Origin: Flavobacterium ginsenosidimutans
Lineage (GTDB): Bacteria > Bacteroidota > Bacteroidia > Flavobacteriales > Flavobacteriaceae
Assembly: GCF_003254625.1 (NCBI RefSeq)
Contig: NZ_QJRJ01000079.1
Coordinates: 310,001 to 374,000, forward strand
DNA length: 64,000 nucleotides
Reading direction: 5' to 3'
The notes under the pieces are model-generated. The model made no database searches and was not told where the DNA came from. It saw nothing but the letters and a program-made list of their open reading frames with translations. The first letter of the stretch is position 1, and each line of letters starts with the position of its first letter. Below are positions 33,422 to 41,707 of the stretch, piece by piece. The translations under genes and the position numbers were made by a program.

Positions 33422-34558
33422 ATGAGCGGCATCTACATTCACATACCATTCTGCAAACAGGCTTGCCATTACTGCGACTTTCATTTTTCGACTTCGATGA
33501 AAAAGAAAGACGAAATGGTTTTGGCTTTAGCCAAAGAAATTGGTATGCGTAAAAATGAATTTAAAGAAGAAATTGTAGAAACAATTTACTTTGGAGGCGG
33601 AACTCCTTCTGTATTGTCAAATGATGAAATAAACTTTTTAATTTCAGAGGTTTATAAAAATTATAAAGTTGTAGAAAATCCTGAAATTACTTTGGAAGCA
33701 AATCCTGATGATTTATCTTCTGGAAGAATTCTAGAATTATCTAAAAGTCCGATAAATCGTTTAAGCATCGGAATTCAGTCTTTTTATGAAGAAGATTTGA
33801 AGATGATGAATCGCGCTCATAATTCGGCGGAAGCCAAAAAATGTTTAGAAGAAACGACAAAATATTTCGATAATATTTCATTGGATTTAATTTACGGAAT
33901 TCCAGGAATGAGCGACGAAATGTGGAAACAGAATATACAAACAGCTTTGGATTTTGGAATTCCGCATATTTCAAGCTATGCTTTGACGGTTGAACCAAAA
34001 ACAGCTTTAAGTAAATTAATTCAAACCGGAAAAGTGGCTGAACCACAAGATGAAGTGGCTTCAAACCATTTTATGATTTTGGTTGAAATGCTTCAGAAAA
34101 ATGGTTTTATACATTACGAATTATCCAATTTTGGGAAAGAGAATTATTTCTCTAAAAACAATTCGGCATATTGGCTGGGCAAGAAATATATCGGAATCGG
34201 ACCTTCGGCACATAGTTATGATGGCGAAAAAAGAGGCTGGAATATTGCCAATAATTCATTGTATTTAAAAGCAATTCAAAACGATGAACTTCCAATTGAA
34301 AGTGAAGTCCTGACTGTTTCAGATCGTTATAATGAATATATTATGACGGGATTAAGAACCATTTGGGGCGTTTCTTTAGACAGAATTGAAAAGGAATTCG
34401 GATCAGAATATTTGAATTATTTACTAGAACAATCTCAAAAGTTCTTAAATGACAATTTACTTTCAATAGAAAACAACATTCTAAAACCAACTCCAAAAGG
34501 AAAATTTTTAACGGATGGAATTGCTTCAGATTTATTTTATCTAAATTTGGATGAATAA
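33422..34558 (+). CDS. hemW: Radical SAM protein HemW (coproporphyrinogen III oxidase-like)
   Basis: A 378-residue radical-SAM protein. The [4Fe-4S] motif CKQACHYCDF (CxxxCxxC, about residues 10-17) follows GIYIHIPF. YFGGGTPSVL and RLSIGIQSF are typical of the HemN/HemW family, and the C-terminal HemN-like domain has NEYIMTGLRTIWGVSLDRIE. It lacks the N-terminal extension of true HemN oxidases, so a HemW-type heme chaperone is more likely than an oxidase. The start is the first ATG after the repeat array. Confidence 0.9.
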   Translation: MSGIYIHIPFCKQACHYCDFHFSTSMKKKDEMVLALAKEIGMRKNEFKEEIVETIYFGGGTPSVLSNDEINFLISEVYKNYKVVENPEITLEANPDDLSSGRILELSKSPINRLSIGIQSFYEEDLKMMNRAHNSAEAKKCLEETTKYFDNISLDLIYGIPGMSDEMWKQNIQTALDFGIPHISSYALTVEPKTALSKLIQTGKVAEPQDEVASNHFMILVEMLQKNGFIHYELSNFGKENYFSKNNSAYWLGKKYIGIGPSAHSYDGEKRGWNIANNSLYLKAIQNDELPIESEVLTVSDRYNEYIMTGLRTIWGVSLDRIEKEFGSEYLNYLLEQSQKFLNDNLLSIENNILKPTPKGKFLTDGIASDLFYLNLDE

Positions 34559-34561
34559 AAA

Positions 34562-34625
34562 TTAGCCACGAAGGCACAAAGACTCAAATTTATTAAACTT
34601 TGTGACTTAGCGTCTTTGCGGCATA
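34562..34625. repeat. 'gccacgaaggcacaaag' palindromic repeat
   Basis: TTAGCCACGAAGGCACAAAG at the left and CTTTGTGACTTAGCGTCTTT with GCGGC at the right form an imperfect hairpin. It belongs to the same word family as the 'cgcaaag' elements. Confidence 0.5.
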
Positions 34626-34638
34626 AAAATCCAAATTT

Positions 34639-35403
34639 GTGTTAGCAAAAATCAACAACTTCGAAATCGACTTATCAAAACCCATCGATATTTCTATTCC
34701 ATTAACCAATACAGACGAAAACCCAATTGCTTGGTATATCAAAAAACCAGTCATTGAACCTGTAGTTTTTGGCGACTGGATAGGAAAAGTTTCGGAAGGA
34801 AAATCATCTACGAATTTTAATAATATCTTCTTCAATCCGCATGGACATGGAACGCATACGGAATGTTTGGGACATATTACAAATGATTTTTACAGTATTA
34901 ATGAATCTCTCAAACAATTCTTCTTTTTTGCTAAACTGATTACGATTGAACCTGAAAAGATTAAAGATGATTTTGTTATTACAAAAGATCAAATTGTAAA
35001 CTTGCTTGCTGAAAAAACAGAAGCTTTAATCATTAGAACACTTCCAAATCAGCTAGAAAAAAAGTCTCGAAAATATTCTAATACCAATCCGCCTTATTTA
35101 GCTGAAGATGCTGCTGTTTTCATCCGCGAAAGCGAAATTCAACATTTATTGATTGATTTGCCAAGTGTAGACAAAGAACATGACGAAGGAAAATTATTGG
35201 CGCATAAAGCGTTTTGGAATGTAAAAGACACGCATAATCTGAATTCTGACGCAAGATTAAATGCTACAATCACCGAAATGATTTATGTTTCAGACGAAAT
35301 TGAAGATGGAAATTACATACTAAATCTTCAAATCGCTTCGTTTGAAAATGATGCAAGCCCGAGCAAACCTTTATTATATAAAATTTTAGATTTTAGAATG
35401 TAG
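34639..35403 (+). CDS. Cyclase-family (kynurenine-formamidase-like) hydrolase, GTG start
   Basis: A 254-residue cyclase/arylformamidase-family hydrolase. The metal-binding motif PHGHGTHTECLGH (HxGTHxD/E type) is intact, with IDLPSVDKEHDEGKL further on. The substrate is unknown; kynurenine formamidase and polyketide cyclase relatives share the fold. The start is GTG at 34639. The last codons (KILDFRM, stop) lie within the left arm of a 31-bp perfect inverted repeat, so the C-terminus seems to have been replaced or extended by repeat sequence. Confidence 0.8.
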   Translation: MLAKINNFEIDLSKPIDISIPLTNTDENPIAWYIKKPVIEPVVFGDWIGKVSEGKSSTNFNNIFFNPHGHGTHTECLGHITNDFYSINESLKQFFFFAKLITIEPEKIKDDFVITKDQIVNLLAEKTEALIIRTLPNQLEKKSRKYSNTNPPYLAEDAAVFIRESEIQHLLIDLPSVDKEHDEGKLLAHKAFWNVKDTHNLNSDARLNATITEMIYVSDEIEDGNYILNLQIASFENDASPSKPLLYKILDFRM

Positions 35404-35458
35404 ATTTTAGATTACTCTACTTCAAAAATCTAAAATCTACATTCTAAAATCTAAAATT
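35382..35458. repeat. 31-bp perfect inverted repeat over the cyclase stop codon
   Basis: Arms 35382-35412 and 35428-35458 are exact complements (words TTTTAGAATGTAGATTTTAG and its inverse) around a 15-nt loop. The left arm contains the last codons and stop of the upstream gene; the right arm ends 3 bp before the next ATG. Confidence 0.75.
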
Positions 35459-35461
35459 AAA

Positions 35462-35863
35462 ATGATAACCGTTTCTACAGATAAAACCAAACTCGATGTT
35501 CCGTTTATACAAAACTTCCTGAAAGACATTTATTGGGCGGCGGGTCGAACTATTGAAGAAGTCCAGCGTACGATTGATGCTTCGGTTTGTTTTGGAATTT
35601 ATTTAGATGGCAAGCAAATTGGTTTTGCTCGCGTCATAACCGATTATGTAGTTTTTGCTTATTTAATGGATGTTTTTATTACAGAAGAACATCGTGGAAA
35701 AGGATATTCATCCATTTTAATTGAAACGATGATGACTGAACCCCAATTGCGAGAAGTTAAAATCTGGCGATTGGCAACAACCGACGCTCACTTTTTATAC
35801 GAGAAATTCGGATTTACAAAACTAAATCATCCTGAAAAGATGATGGAAAAAATAGTCAAATGA
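35462..35863 (+). CDS. GNAT-family N-acetyltransferase
   Basis: A 133-residue GNAT acetyltransferase, transferring an acetyl group from acetyl-CoA to an unknown acceptor. The acetyl-CoA site is visible as VFITEEHRGKGYSSILIETM (Q/RxxGxG/A type). The N-terminal part is FIQNFLKDIYWAAGRTIEEV and the C-terminal strand pair is WRLATTDAHFLYEKFGFTKL. The size is typical of small stand-alone GNATs. It overlaps the DUF4260 gene by 4 bp (ATGA), showing translational coupling. Confidence 0.88.
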   Translation: MITVSTDKTKLDVPFIQNFLKDIYWAAGRTIEEVQRTIDASVCFGIYLDGKQIGFARVITDYVVFAYLMDVFITEEHRGKGYSSILIETMMTEPQLREVKIWRLATTDAHFLYEKFGFTKLNHPEKMMEKIVK

Positions 35864-36210
35864 AAACAGTCTTAAAACTTGAGGAAGTCGCTTTATTTAT
35901 TCTTGGAATATTTCTTTTCAACCGTTTAAATTATGAATCGTGGTGGTTTTTGGCTTTAATTTTAATTCCCGATTTATCGATGATTGGTTATGTTTTTGGA
36001 AACAAAATTGGAGCATTTCTTTATAACGTCTTTCATCACAAAGGGATTGCGCTTTTAATTTATGCTGCTGGATTTTATTTAAATATCGAAATTGTGCAGT
36101 TAGCAGGAATTATTTTATTTTCACATTCGGCAATGGATCGCATTTTTGGTTATGGCCTTAAATATGAAAAAGGTTTTAAATACACGCATTTAGGTGAAAT
36201 TGGTAAATAA
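35860..36210 (+). CDS. DUF4260-family membrane protein
   Basis: A 116-residue membrane protein of the DUF4260 family, with about four helices. Family features are LEEVALFILGIFLFNRL, PDLSMIGYVFGNKIGAFLYN and AMDRIFGYGLKYEKGFKYTH near the C-terminus. No function is known. It overlaps the GNAT gene by 4 bp and precedes the MmcQ/YjbR gene by 6 bp, forming a three-gene unit of small conserved proteins. Confidence 0.85.
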   Translation: MKTVLKLEEVALFILGIFLFNRLNYESWWFLALILIPDLSMIGYVFGNKIGAFLYNVFHHKGIALLIYAAGFYLNIEIVQLAGIILFSHSAMDRIFGYGLKYEKGFKYTHLGEIGK

Positions 36211-36216
36211 AAAGTT

Positions 36217-36588
36217 ATGAATTTAGAAACGTTTTACGAATATTGTCTTTCAAAAAAAGGTGTCAGCGAGCATTTCCCTTTTGATGAAGATACTTTGGTC
36301 TTTAAAGTAGGCGGGAAAATGTTTGCTTTGTCTTCGCTTTCTCAATGGGAAAAAAATGAGCAATCAGCAAATTTAAAATGCGATCCAGACCGCGCACAGG
36401 AACTTCGAGCAGAATATGACGAAATACAACCTGGATTTCATATGAGTAAAGTGCACTGGAATACCGTGGCTTTGAACGGAAATTTACCTGATAAATTCGT
36501 GAAGGAACTTATAGATCATTCGTACGAATTGGTTTTCAAAAGTTTGGCAAAGAAAATTCAGAATGAAATTATCGAATTAGAAAATTAG
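36217..36588 (+). CDS. MmcQ/YjbR-family protein
   Basis: A 123-residue MmcQ/YjbR-like protein with the CyaY-like double-wing fold. The conserved features are SEHFPFDEDTLVFKVGGKMF, SANLKCDPDRAQELR and GFHMSKVHWNTVAL. Members are often annotated as DNA-binding, but evidence for a function is slight. Length is normal. It is the last gene of the GNAT-DUF4260 unit. Confidence 0.88.
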   Translation: MNLETFYEYCLSKKGVSEHFPFDEDTLVFKVGGKMFALSSLSQWEKNEQSANLKCDPDRAQELRAEYDEIQPGFHMSKVHWNTVALNGNLPDKFVKELIDHSYELVFKSLAKKIQNEIIELEN

Positions 36589-36592
36589 GCAT

Positions 36593-36600
36593 TACATTTG
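36593..36600 (+). promoter_or_regulatory. Possible -7 element of the PH-domain gene
   Basis: TACATTTG matches TAnnTTTG exactly, 61 bp before the next start. No TTG occurs at the expected -33 distance. Confidence 0.35.
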
Positions 36601-36661
36601 CACGGTGAGATAAAAACTTAACAACCCCAATCAATTTGCAAATTAGCAATTAAGAAGAATC

Positions 36662-37363
36662 ATGAAAGAACAATTTAAAAAATTTCTGAACGAAGAACAA
36701 GATCCTAAAGCGATTGAAAAAATCACTTCTAAACTTACAGATTTATTGATGAAAGGTGAGGAAGTTGGTTATATCGCAGTACAAAAAAAACCTGCAATTA
36801 CTGTTTTTCCTGATAGTATTGTATTAACAAACAAACGTATCATTATCTGTAAGCCTAAAAATTTAGGTCTTTCTATGGATTTTACTGATTACACTTGGGA
36901 TGATATTGCAAGTACTTTTGTAAAAGAAAACATTTTAGGTTCTGAGTTTTCATTTGGCACAAAAACAGATTTAGCTGTTTCTATTGATTATATTCCGAAA
37001 ATTCAGGCTAGAAAAATTTATACTTACGCTAAAGAACAATTGGATTTATTGAAAAATCCAGTTTCCGCAGGAGCGCCAGTTCAGGAAATTGTTGAAGAAG
37101 CAGAGCCAGAATTTGAAGACGAAATCGAAGAAGTTGAAACTGAAGAAGTAACAAGCTTTGCAGAAATTTTACCTGCTGCTCCTGCTGTTACAGAAACTTA
37201 TGAACCGCTTCCGTCTCAACCAGCTGGAGAACGTAAATTAAGCGATTTATCTAAAGAAGAACTTTTTGATAAATTACAGAATTATAAAAAACTTCTTGAC
37301 AATGGTTTAATCATGCAGGGAGAATATGATGCTTATAAAAAAGAGATTTTAAGCTACATGTAA
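36662..37363 (+). CDS. Bacterial PH-domain protein with C-terminal SHOCT motif
   Basis: A 233-residue cytoplasmic protein. An N-terminal bacterial PH-like domain covers about residues 30-125 (PAITVFPDSIVLTNKRIIIC, GLSMDFTDYTWDDI). A long acidic Pro/Glu-rich linker follows (about 140-190), then a C-terminal SHOCT motif (LDNGLIMQGEYDAYKKEIL). SHOCT pieces are thought to mediate oligomerisation. The role is unknown. It is followed by a strong bidirectional terminator. Confidence 0.82.
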   Translation: MKEQFKKFLNEEQDPKAIEKITSKLTDLLMKGEEVGYIAVQKKPAITVFPDSIVLTNKRIIICKPKNLGLSMDFTDYTWDDIASTFVKENILGSEFSFGTKTDLAVSIDYIPKIQARKIYTYAKEQLDLLKNPVSAGAPVQEIVEEAEPEFEDEIEEVETEEVTSFAEILPAAPAVTETYEPLPSQPAGERKLSDLSKEELFDKLQNYKKLLDNGLIMQGEYDAYKKEILSYM

Positions 37364-37424
37364 TTTAAAAGTACAAAGTTCTGAGTACAAAGTACAAAGA
37401 TTATTGACTTTGTCTAAAATAAAA

Positions 37425-37457
37425 AAAGCCCGAAATAGAGATTCTATTTCGGGCTTT
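37425..37457. terminator. Bidirectional terminator between convergent genes
   Basis: A 14-bp stem (AAGCCCGAAATAGA with TCTATTTCGGGCTT) is flanked by A and T runs. It lies inside a wider palindrome of AAGTACAAAGT and ACTTTGTACTT words (about 37371-37485), so a terminator is nested in a dispersed repeat. Confidence 0.8.
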
Positions 37458-37481
37458 GCATTTAAACTTTGCACTTTGTAC

Positions 37482-38582
37482 TTATAAAGTCGCTTTTTGT
37501 TTTTCTACAAATTTATGCGATTGCAGTTCCAGTAGCTCTTTGGCATTTTTTCGTTGTAAATCGAATAAACCTTTATCTTCTGCAATATCAGCGTAGACTT
37601 TATCATGCATTTCTGCGCTTGTTTTAACCAATAAATCTCGTTGGTATTTATTTTGTGCCAAAGTTGCTTTCATTGCCGTTTCGGCTTCTTCTTGTTTGAA
37701 ATCGAATTCTCCTTTTGGGGCTAATAATTTAGCTATAATTGGAGAGGTTTCAATTGCCAAAAACAACAGCATAATGAAAAACGATGGCAACCAAGGCAGT
37801 TTGTTTAACGCATTGATACGCGCCATTAATCCGTCAAAACCTTCAATGATAGGCTGTGTCTGCGAAACCTTTTTATCTAAATCGGCTTGAAGCTGTACGC
37901 CTGCTTTTTCTTTTTCGGCGATTTTAGCTTCGTTTGTTTTTTTAAGCGTTTCAAACTCTTTTAGAGCTGCATCATGCTTTTCGCGTTTTTCTTTATAAAC
38001 TGGACCTTTTCCTAATTTCTTAGTTCCGGCAGTCCCTTCGGCTTCGGTAATATAAACCGAATACAAAGCGTTTACTTCTTTCTCTTTCTTTACAATATCC
38101 GCTTTAAGCGCTGCGATTTCTGCTTTATTTTTATCTAAATCCGTTTTGAAATAGGTTCCAATTTGTTTTTTATTGGCCAATTCCATTTCGTTTTTCTCTT
38201 TCAATAAAACGGTATTGATTTCCTTTTCGAAAATCTTAATTTCTAAAGGTTTAGAGATTACAATCGCAATAATAATCGCCAATATAATACGTGGAGTTGC
38301 TTGCAGGAATTCATCCATAAAACGATCCCTCTTTTTAATCGTAGAAACAATAAATCGGTCTAAATTGAAGATTAGTAAACTCCAAACAAATCCAAAAATT
38401 AAAGCGGGATAAATAGAATCGAAAACGGTAAAAAGTGCATAAGCACTGGCTAAAAAAGCCATAACTGCTGTAAAGAATACGGTGGCACCAATACCAACAT
38501 ATTTGGTTTGTTCGCCTTCTGAGCAGTCTTTCAAGAGATCACGGTCGGCTCCTGAACATAGGATAAAAAATTGTTTTAACAT
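37482..38582 (-). CDS. DUF4407-family membrane protein
   Basis: A 366-residue membrane protein of the DUF4407 family. Four transmembrane helices flank a long charged coiled coil: two near residues 30-80 (VFFTAVMAFLASAYALFTVF), one about 95-112 (ILAIIIAIVISKPLE) and one about 265-285 (PSFFIMLLFLAIETSPIIAK). The coiled coil covers about 120-250 (EKEVNALYSVYITEAEG and Lys/Glu-rich repeats). NLDRFIVSTIKKRDRF is a family signature. Function is unknown. It has a good promoter on the minus strand. Confidence 0.87.
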   Translation of the reverse strand: MLKQFFILCSGADRDLLKDCSEGEQTKYVGIGATVFFTAVMAFLASAYALFTVFDSIYPALIFGFVWSLLIFNLDRFIVSTIKKRDRFMDEFLQATPRIILAIIIAIVISKPLEIKIFEKEINTVLLKEKNEMELANKKQIGTYFKTDLDKNKAEIAALKADIVKKEKEVNALYSVYITEAEGTAGTKKLGKGPVYKEKREKHDAALKEFETLKKTNEAKIAEKEKAGVQLQADLDKKVSQTQPIIEGFDGLMARINALNKLPWLPSFFIMLLFLAIETSPIIAKLLAPKGEFDFKQEEAETAMKATLAQNKYQRDLLVKTSAEMHDKVYADIAEDKGLFDLQRKNAKELLELQSHKFVEKQKATL

Positions 38583-38613
38583 GATTGATGATTTTTGATT
38601 GTGATTGATACGG

Positions 38614-38642
38614 CAAATTTAACGCCAAATTTTCAAATACAA
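38614..38642 (-). promoter_or_regulatory. Promoter for the DUF4407 gene
   Basis: On the minus strand TTG (38640-38642) is followed after 18 nt by TAAATTTG (38614-38621), matching the Bacteroidota consensus about 32 bp before the start. Confidence 0.55.
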
Positions 38643-38715
38643 CCAAAATATCATTTTTCTTTTTACTGGAAATCAATTATTTGATGCTTCTCATGTTATT
38701 TAAAGATTAATAAAT

Positions 38716-38756
38716 CTTAACACGTTGGGATTAATCATAACACTATGTTAATTTTT
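38716..38756 (+). promoter_or_regulatory. Candidate promoter and direct repeats before the phytase-linked receptor
   Basis: TAACAC occurs at 38718 and 38738, 20 bp apart, and TTAACA (38717) is mirrored by TGTTAA (38746). TTG (38725) and TAATTTTT (38749) with a 21-nt spacer form a weak promoter. The repeats could bind a phosphate-response regulator, but that is a guess. Confidence 0.3.
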
Positions 38757-38822
38757 TTTCAAGGGTTTAGTAATAATAGGGTTCTAGCTTCGCAACCAAA
38801 ATAAAAACCAAACACACACACA

Positions 38823-41633
38823 ATGAAAAAATTCTATTTATTAACTGCATTCTTTTTATTCGCCTTTACAGGTTTTGCTCAGAAAGCGATTATATCAGGA
38901 AAGATATTAGACGCCGATGACAAACTGCCTCTTCCTGGAGCAATGGTTCAAATTGTAGGCGAGAAAAAATACACCGTTTCAGACTACAACGGTCGTTTCG
39001 AATTATTAAACATTAATGAAGGAACGTATCAAGTTGAAGTAAAATATATTGGATTTACTTCTTTAACTCAAGAAATAAAAGTTGAGCAAGGAAAAAACAA
39101 CGTAATTGATTTTTCTCTTAAAGCTTCTGAAAATGAACTGAAAGAGGTTATTGTTGGAGATATCTTAAAAGGTCAGGCAAAAGCGCTGAATCAACAGAAA
39201 AATAACAAAAACATCGGAAACGTAATTTCTTCAGATCAAATGGGACGTTTTCCTGATGCTAACGTTGGAGATGCTTTAAAACGTGTTCCAGGTATCACAA
39301 TGCAGAATGACCAAGGTGAAGCTCGTAACATTATTATTAGAGGTTTAGCTCCATCTTTGAACTCTGTAACTTTAAATGGTGACCGTATTCCGTCTGCTGA
39401 AGGAGATAATAGAAACGTACAAATGGACTTAATTCCATCTGATATGATTTCTACAATCGAAGTAAACAAAACGCTTACATCAGACATGGATGCTGACGCA
39501 ATTGGAGGTTCTGTAAACTTAATTACAAGAGCAACTCCAAACGGAGAAAGAATTTCTGCAACTCTTGCAGGAGGTTATTTGCCAATTCGCGATCACGCTT
39601 CTTACACAGCTGGTTTTGTTTATGGTAACCGTTTTGCAAATGATAAATTAGGAGTTGTTTTCAGCGGATCTTACAACAATGTTGATTACGGTTCTGATAA
39701 CATCGAAAACGAATGGGTAAAAGATGATTTTGGAAATGAATATCTACAAGCTTCAGAAATCAGAAAATATGATGTACAACGTATCCGTCGTAGTGCGTCT
39801 GTTGCTTTAGATTATAAATTTAATGACAACAATACGATTTTTGCAAATGCAATCTACAACTGGAGAGATGATAGAGAAAACCGTTTCAGAACTACTTACG
39901 ATGATATTGAGCCACTTTATAATGGTGAAGAAATTGTTGGTTTTGAAGGCCGTGTAAAACGTCAGACAAAAGGTGGTTTAGACAATAGTAGAAACAAAAA
40001 CAGAAGATTAGAGGATCAAAGAGTTCAAAACTACTCTATTCGCGGAGAGCATTTAATCAATTCTACATTAGATTTAGATTGGTCTGCTAACTATGCAAAA
40101 GCTAGAGAATACCGTCCAGGTGAGCGTTATATCGAATACCGTCAAAAAGGTTTAGAAATGTTCCAAGATTTATCAGATATCAGATTTCCTTTAATGACAA
40201 CTGTTGGAGAATCTGTTGATGAATTTACATTTGATTCTGTTACTGAAAATACAGATGAAACAAGCGAAAGCGAATTTGGTGCTAAAGTAAACATCCGTTT
40301 CCCTTTCTCTGTAATTGCAGGTGAAAAAGGAAGATTGAGAACAGGTCTTAGACTTCGTTTAAAAGAAAAAGAAAGAAACAATATGTTCTATTCTTATACT
40401 CCAATTAACGACGACATGGAATTATTATCGCAAGTTCCAACATCTTATTATGATGGAAACGGATTTAATCCAGGAAGCAAATATATGCCAGGAACTTTCG
40501 CTTCGGCTTCTTTCTTAGGAAGTTTAGATTTAAACAATGCTTCTCTATTTGAAAAAGAAGCAGATCCAGCAGAATATTTAGCTGTAAACTATAATGCTAA
40601 AGAAAGAATTACTGCTGCTTATGTAAGATGGGATCAAGATTTTAACGATAAACTTTCTATGGTTTTAGGTTTCCGTGTTGAAAATACTCATATTGATTAT
40701 ACAGGAAACCGTGTGTTAGACGAGGAAGAATTAGAAAGTAAAATCAACAATACAAACTCATACACTAATTTATTGCCAAGTATTTCATTCCAATACAACG
40801 CAACAAAAGATTTAGTTTTGAGAGCTGCTGCTACAACTGCGTTGGCTAGACCAAACTATTATGCATTGGCTCCTTATGTAAACAATATCGCTGCTGATAA
40901 AGAAATTACAGCTGGAAATCCAGATCTTAAAGCTACCTATTCATACAATTATGATTTCATGGCTGAGAACTATTTCAAATCTGTTGGTTTAATTTCTGGA
41001 GGTGTTTTCTACAAAAGATTAAATGATTTCATTTACAATTACAGCGATAATCAATATACTGATGCGAAATTTGCTGCAGATTTCCCTAATCAAGTAAACC
41101 CAATTCCAGCAGGAGAAAACTGGTCTTTCTTACAATCTAGAAATGGTGAAAATGTTGATGTTTATGGATTTGAGGTTGCATTTCAACGTCAATTAGATTT
41201 CTTACCAGGTAAATTCTTAAAAGGTTTTGCTATCTATTTGAACTATACGTACACGCAATCTAAAGCAAAAGGTATTGCTGATGAGGATGGAAACGAAAGA
41301 AATGAGATCAGTCTTCCAGGTACTACTCCGCACATGTTTAACGGATCTTTATCTTGGGAGAACAAACGTTTCTCTGCAAGAATCTCAACAAACTTTACAT
41401 CTGATTATTTAGATGAATTAGGTTCTGAGTCTTACAAAGACAGCTACTATGACAAGCAGTTTTTCTTAGATGCAAATGCTTCTTATAAAATTACTCCAAA
41501 ACTTCGCTTTTTTGCTGAAGCTAATAACTTAACAAACCAACCGTTACGTTACTACCAAGGAGTTGCTGCACATACAAAACAAGCTGAATATTACCAGCCA
41601 CGTTACAATTTCGGATTGAAATTAGACTTGTAA
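38823..41633 (+). CDS. TonB-dependent receptor linked to phytase
   Basis: A 936-residue outer-membrane receptor. A signal peptide (about 1-19, ending GFAQ) is followed by a carboxypeptidase-regulatory-like domain (about 22-105, ISGKILDADDKLPLPGAMVQ). The plug domain (about 130-240) has SSDQMGRFPDANVGDALKRV and IIIRGLAPSLNSVTLNGDRI. The beta-barrel ends YNFGLKLDL. The FPDANVGDAL plug resembles receptors annotated TIGR01782. There is no SusD partner. The next gene is a beta-propeller phytase, so the likely ligand is inositol phosphate or a released product. The link to phosphate scavenging is inferred from this pairing. Confidence 0.9.
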   Translation: MKKFYLLTAFFLFAFTGFAQKAIISGKILDADDKLPLPGAMVQIVGEKKYTVSDYNGRFELLNINEGTYQVEVKYIGFTSLTQEIKVEQGKNNVIDFSLKASENELKEVIVGDILKGQAKALNQQKNNKNIGNVISSDQMGRFPDANVGDALKRVPGITMQNDQGEARNIIIRGLAPSLNSVTLNGDRIPSAEGDNRNVQMDLIPSDMISTIEVNKTLTSDMDADAIGGSVNLITRATPNGERISATLAGGYLPIRDHASYTAGFVYGNRFANDKLGVVFSGSYNNVDYGSDNIENEWVKDDFGNEYLQASEIRKYDVQRIRRSASVALDYKFNDNNTIFANAIYNWRDDRENRFRTTYDDIEPLYNGEEIVGFEGRVKRQTKGGLDNSRNKNRRLEDQRVQNYSIRGEHLINSTLDLDWSANYAKAREYRPGERYIEYRQKGLEMFQDLSDIRFPLMTTVGESVDEFTFDSVTENTDETSESEFGAKVNIRFPFSVIAGEKGRLRTGLRLRLKEKERNNMFYSYTPINDDMELLSQVPTSYYDGNGFNPGSKYMPGTFASASFLGSLDLNNASLFEKEADPAEYLAVNYNAKERITAAYVRWDQDFNDKLSMVLGFRVENTHIDYTGNRVLDEEELESKINNTNSYTNLLPSISFQYNATKDLVLRAAATTALARPNYYALAPYVNNIAADKEITAGNPDLKATYSYNYDFMAENYFKSVGLISGGVFYKRLNDFIYNYSDNQYTDAKFAADFPNQVNPIPAGENWSFLQSRNGENVDVYGFEVAFQRQLDFLPGKFLKGFAIYLNYTYTQSKAKGIADEDGNERNEISLPGTTPHMFNGSLSWENKRFSARISTNFTSDYLDELGSESYKDSYYDKQFFLDANASYKITPKLRFFAEANNLTNQPLRYYQGVAAHTKQAEYYQPRYNFGLKLDL

Positions 41634-41658
41634 TCTGCACTTTTTTAAAATTCTTAAA

Positions 41659-41685
41659 TTAGACAGAGTTTAGCGCTCTGTCTAA
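41659..41685 (+). promoter_or_regulatory. Hairpin between receptor and phytase genes
   Basis: A perfect 10-bp stem (TTAGACAGAG with CTCTGTCTAA) and 7-nt loop, with no T run behind it. Inside an operon this could stabilise mRNA ends or reduce downstream expression. Confidence 0.5.
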
Positions 41686-41707
41686 TTGCATTAAAATATA
41701 TAACATA

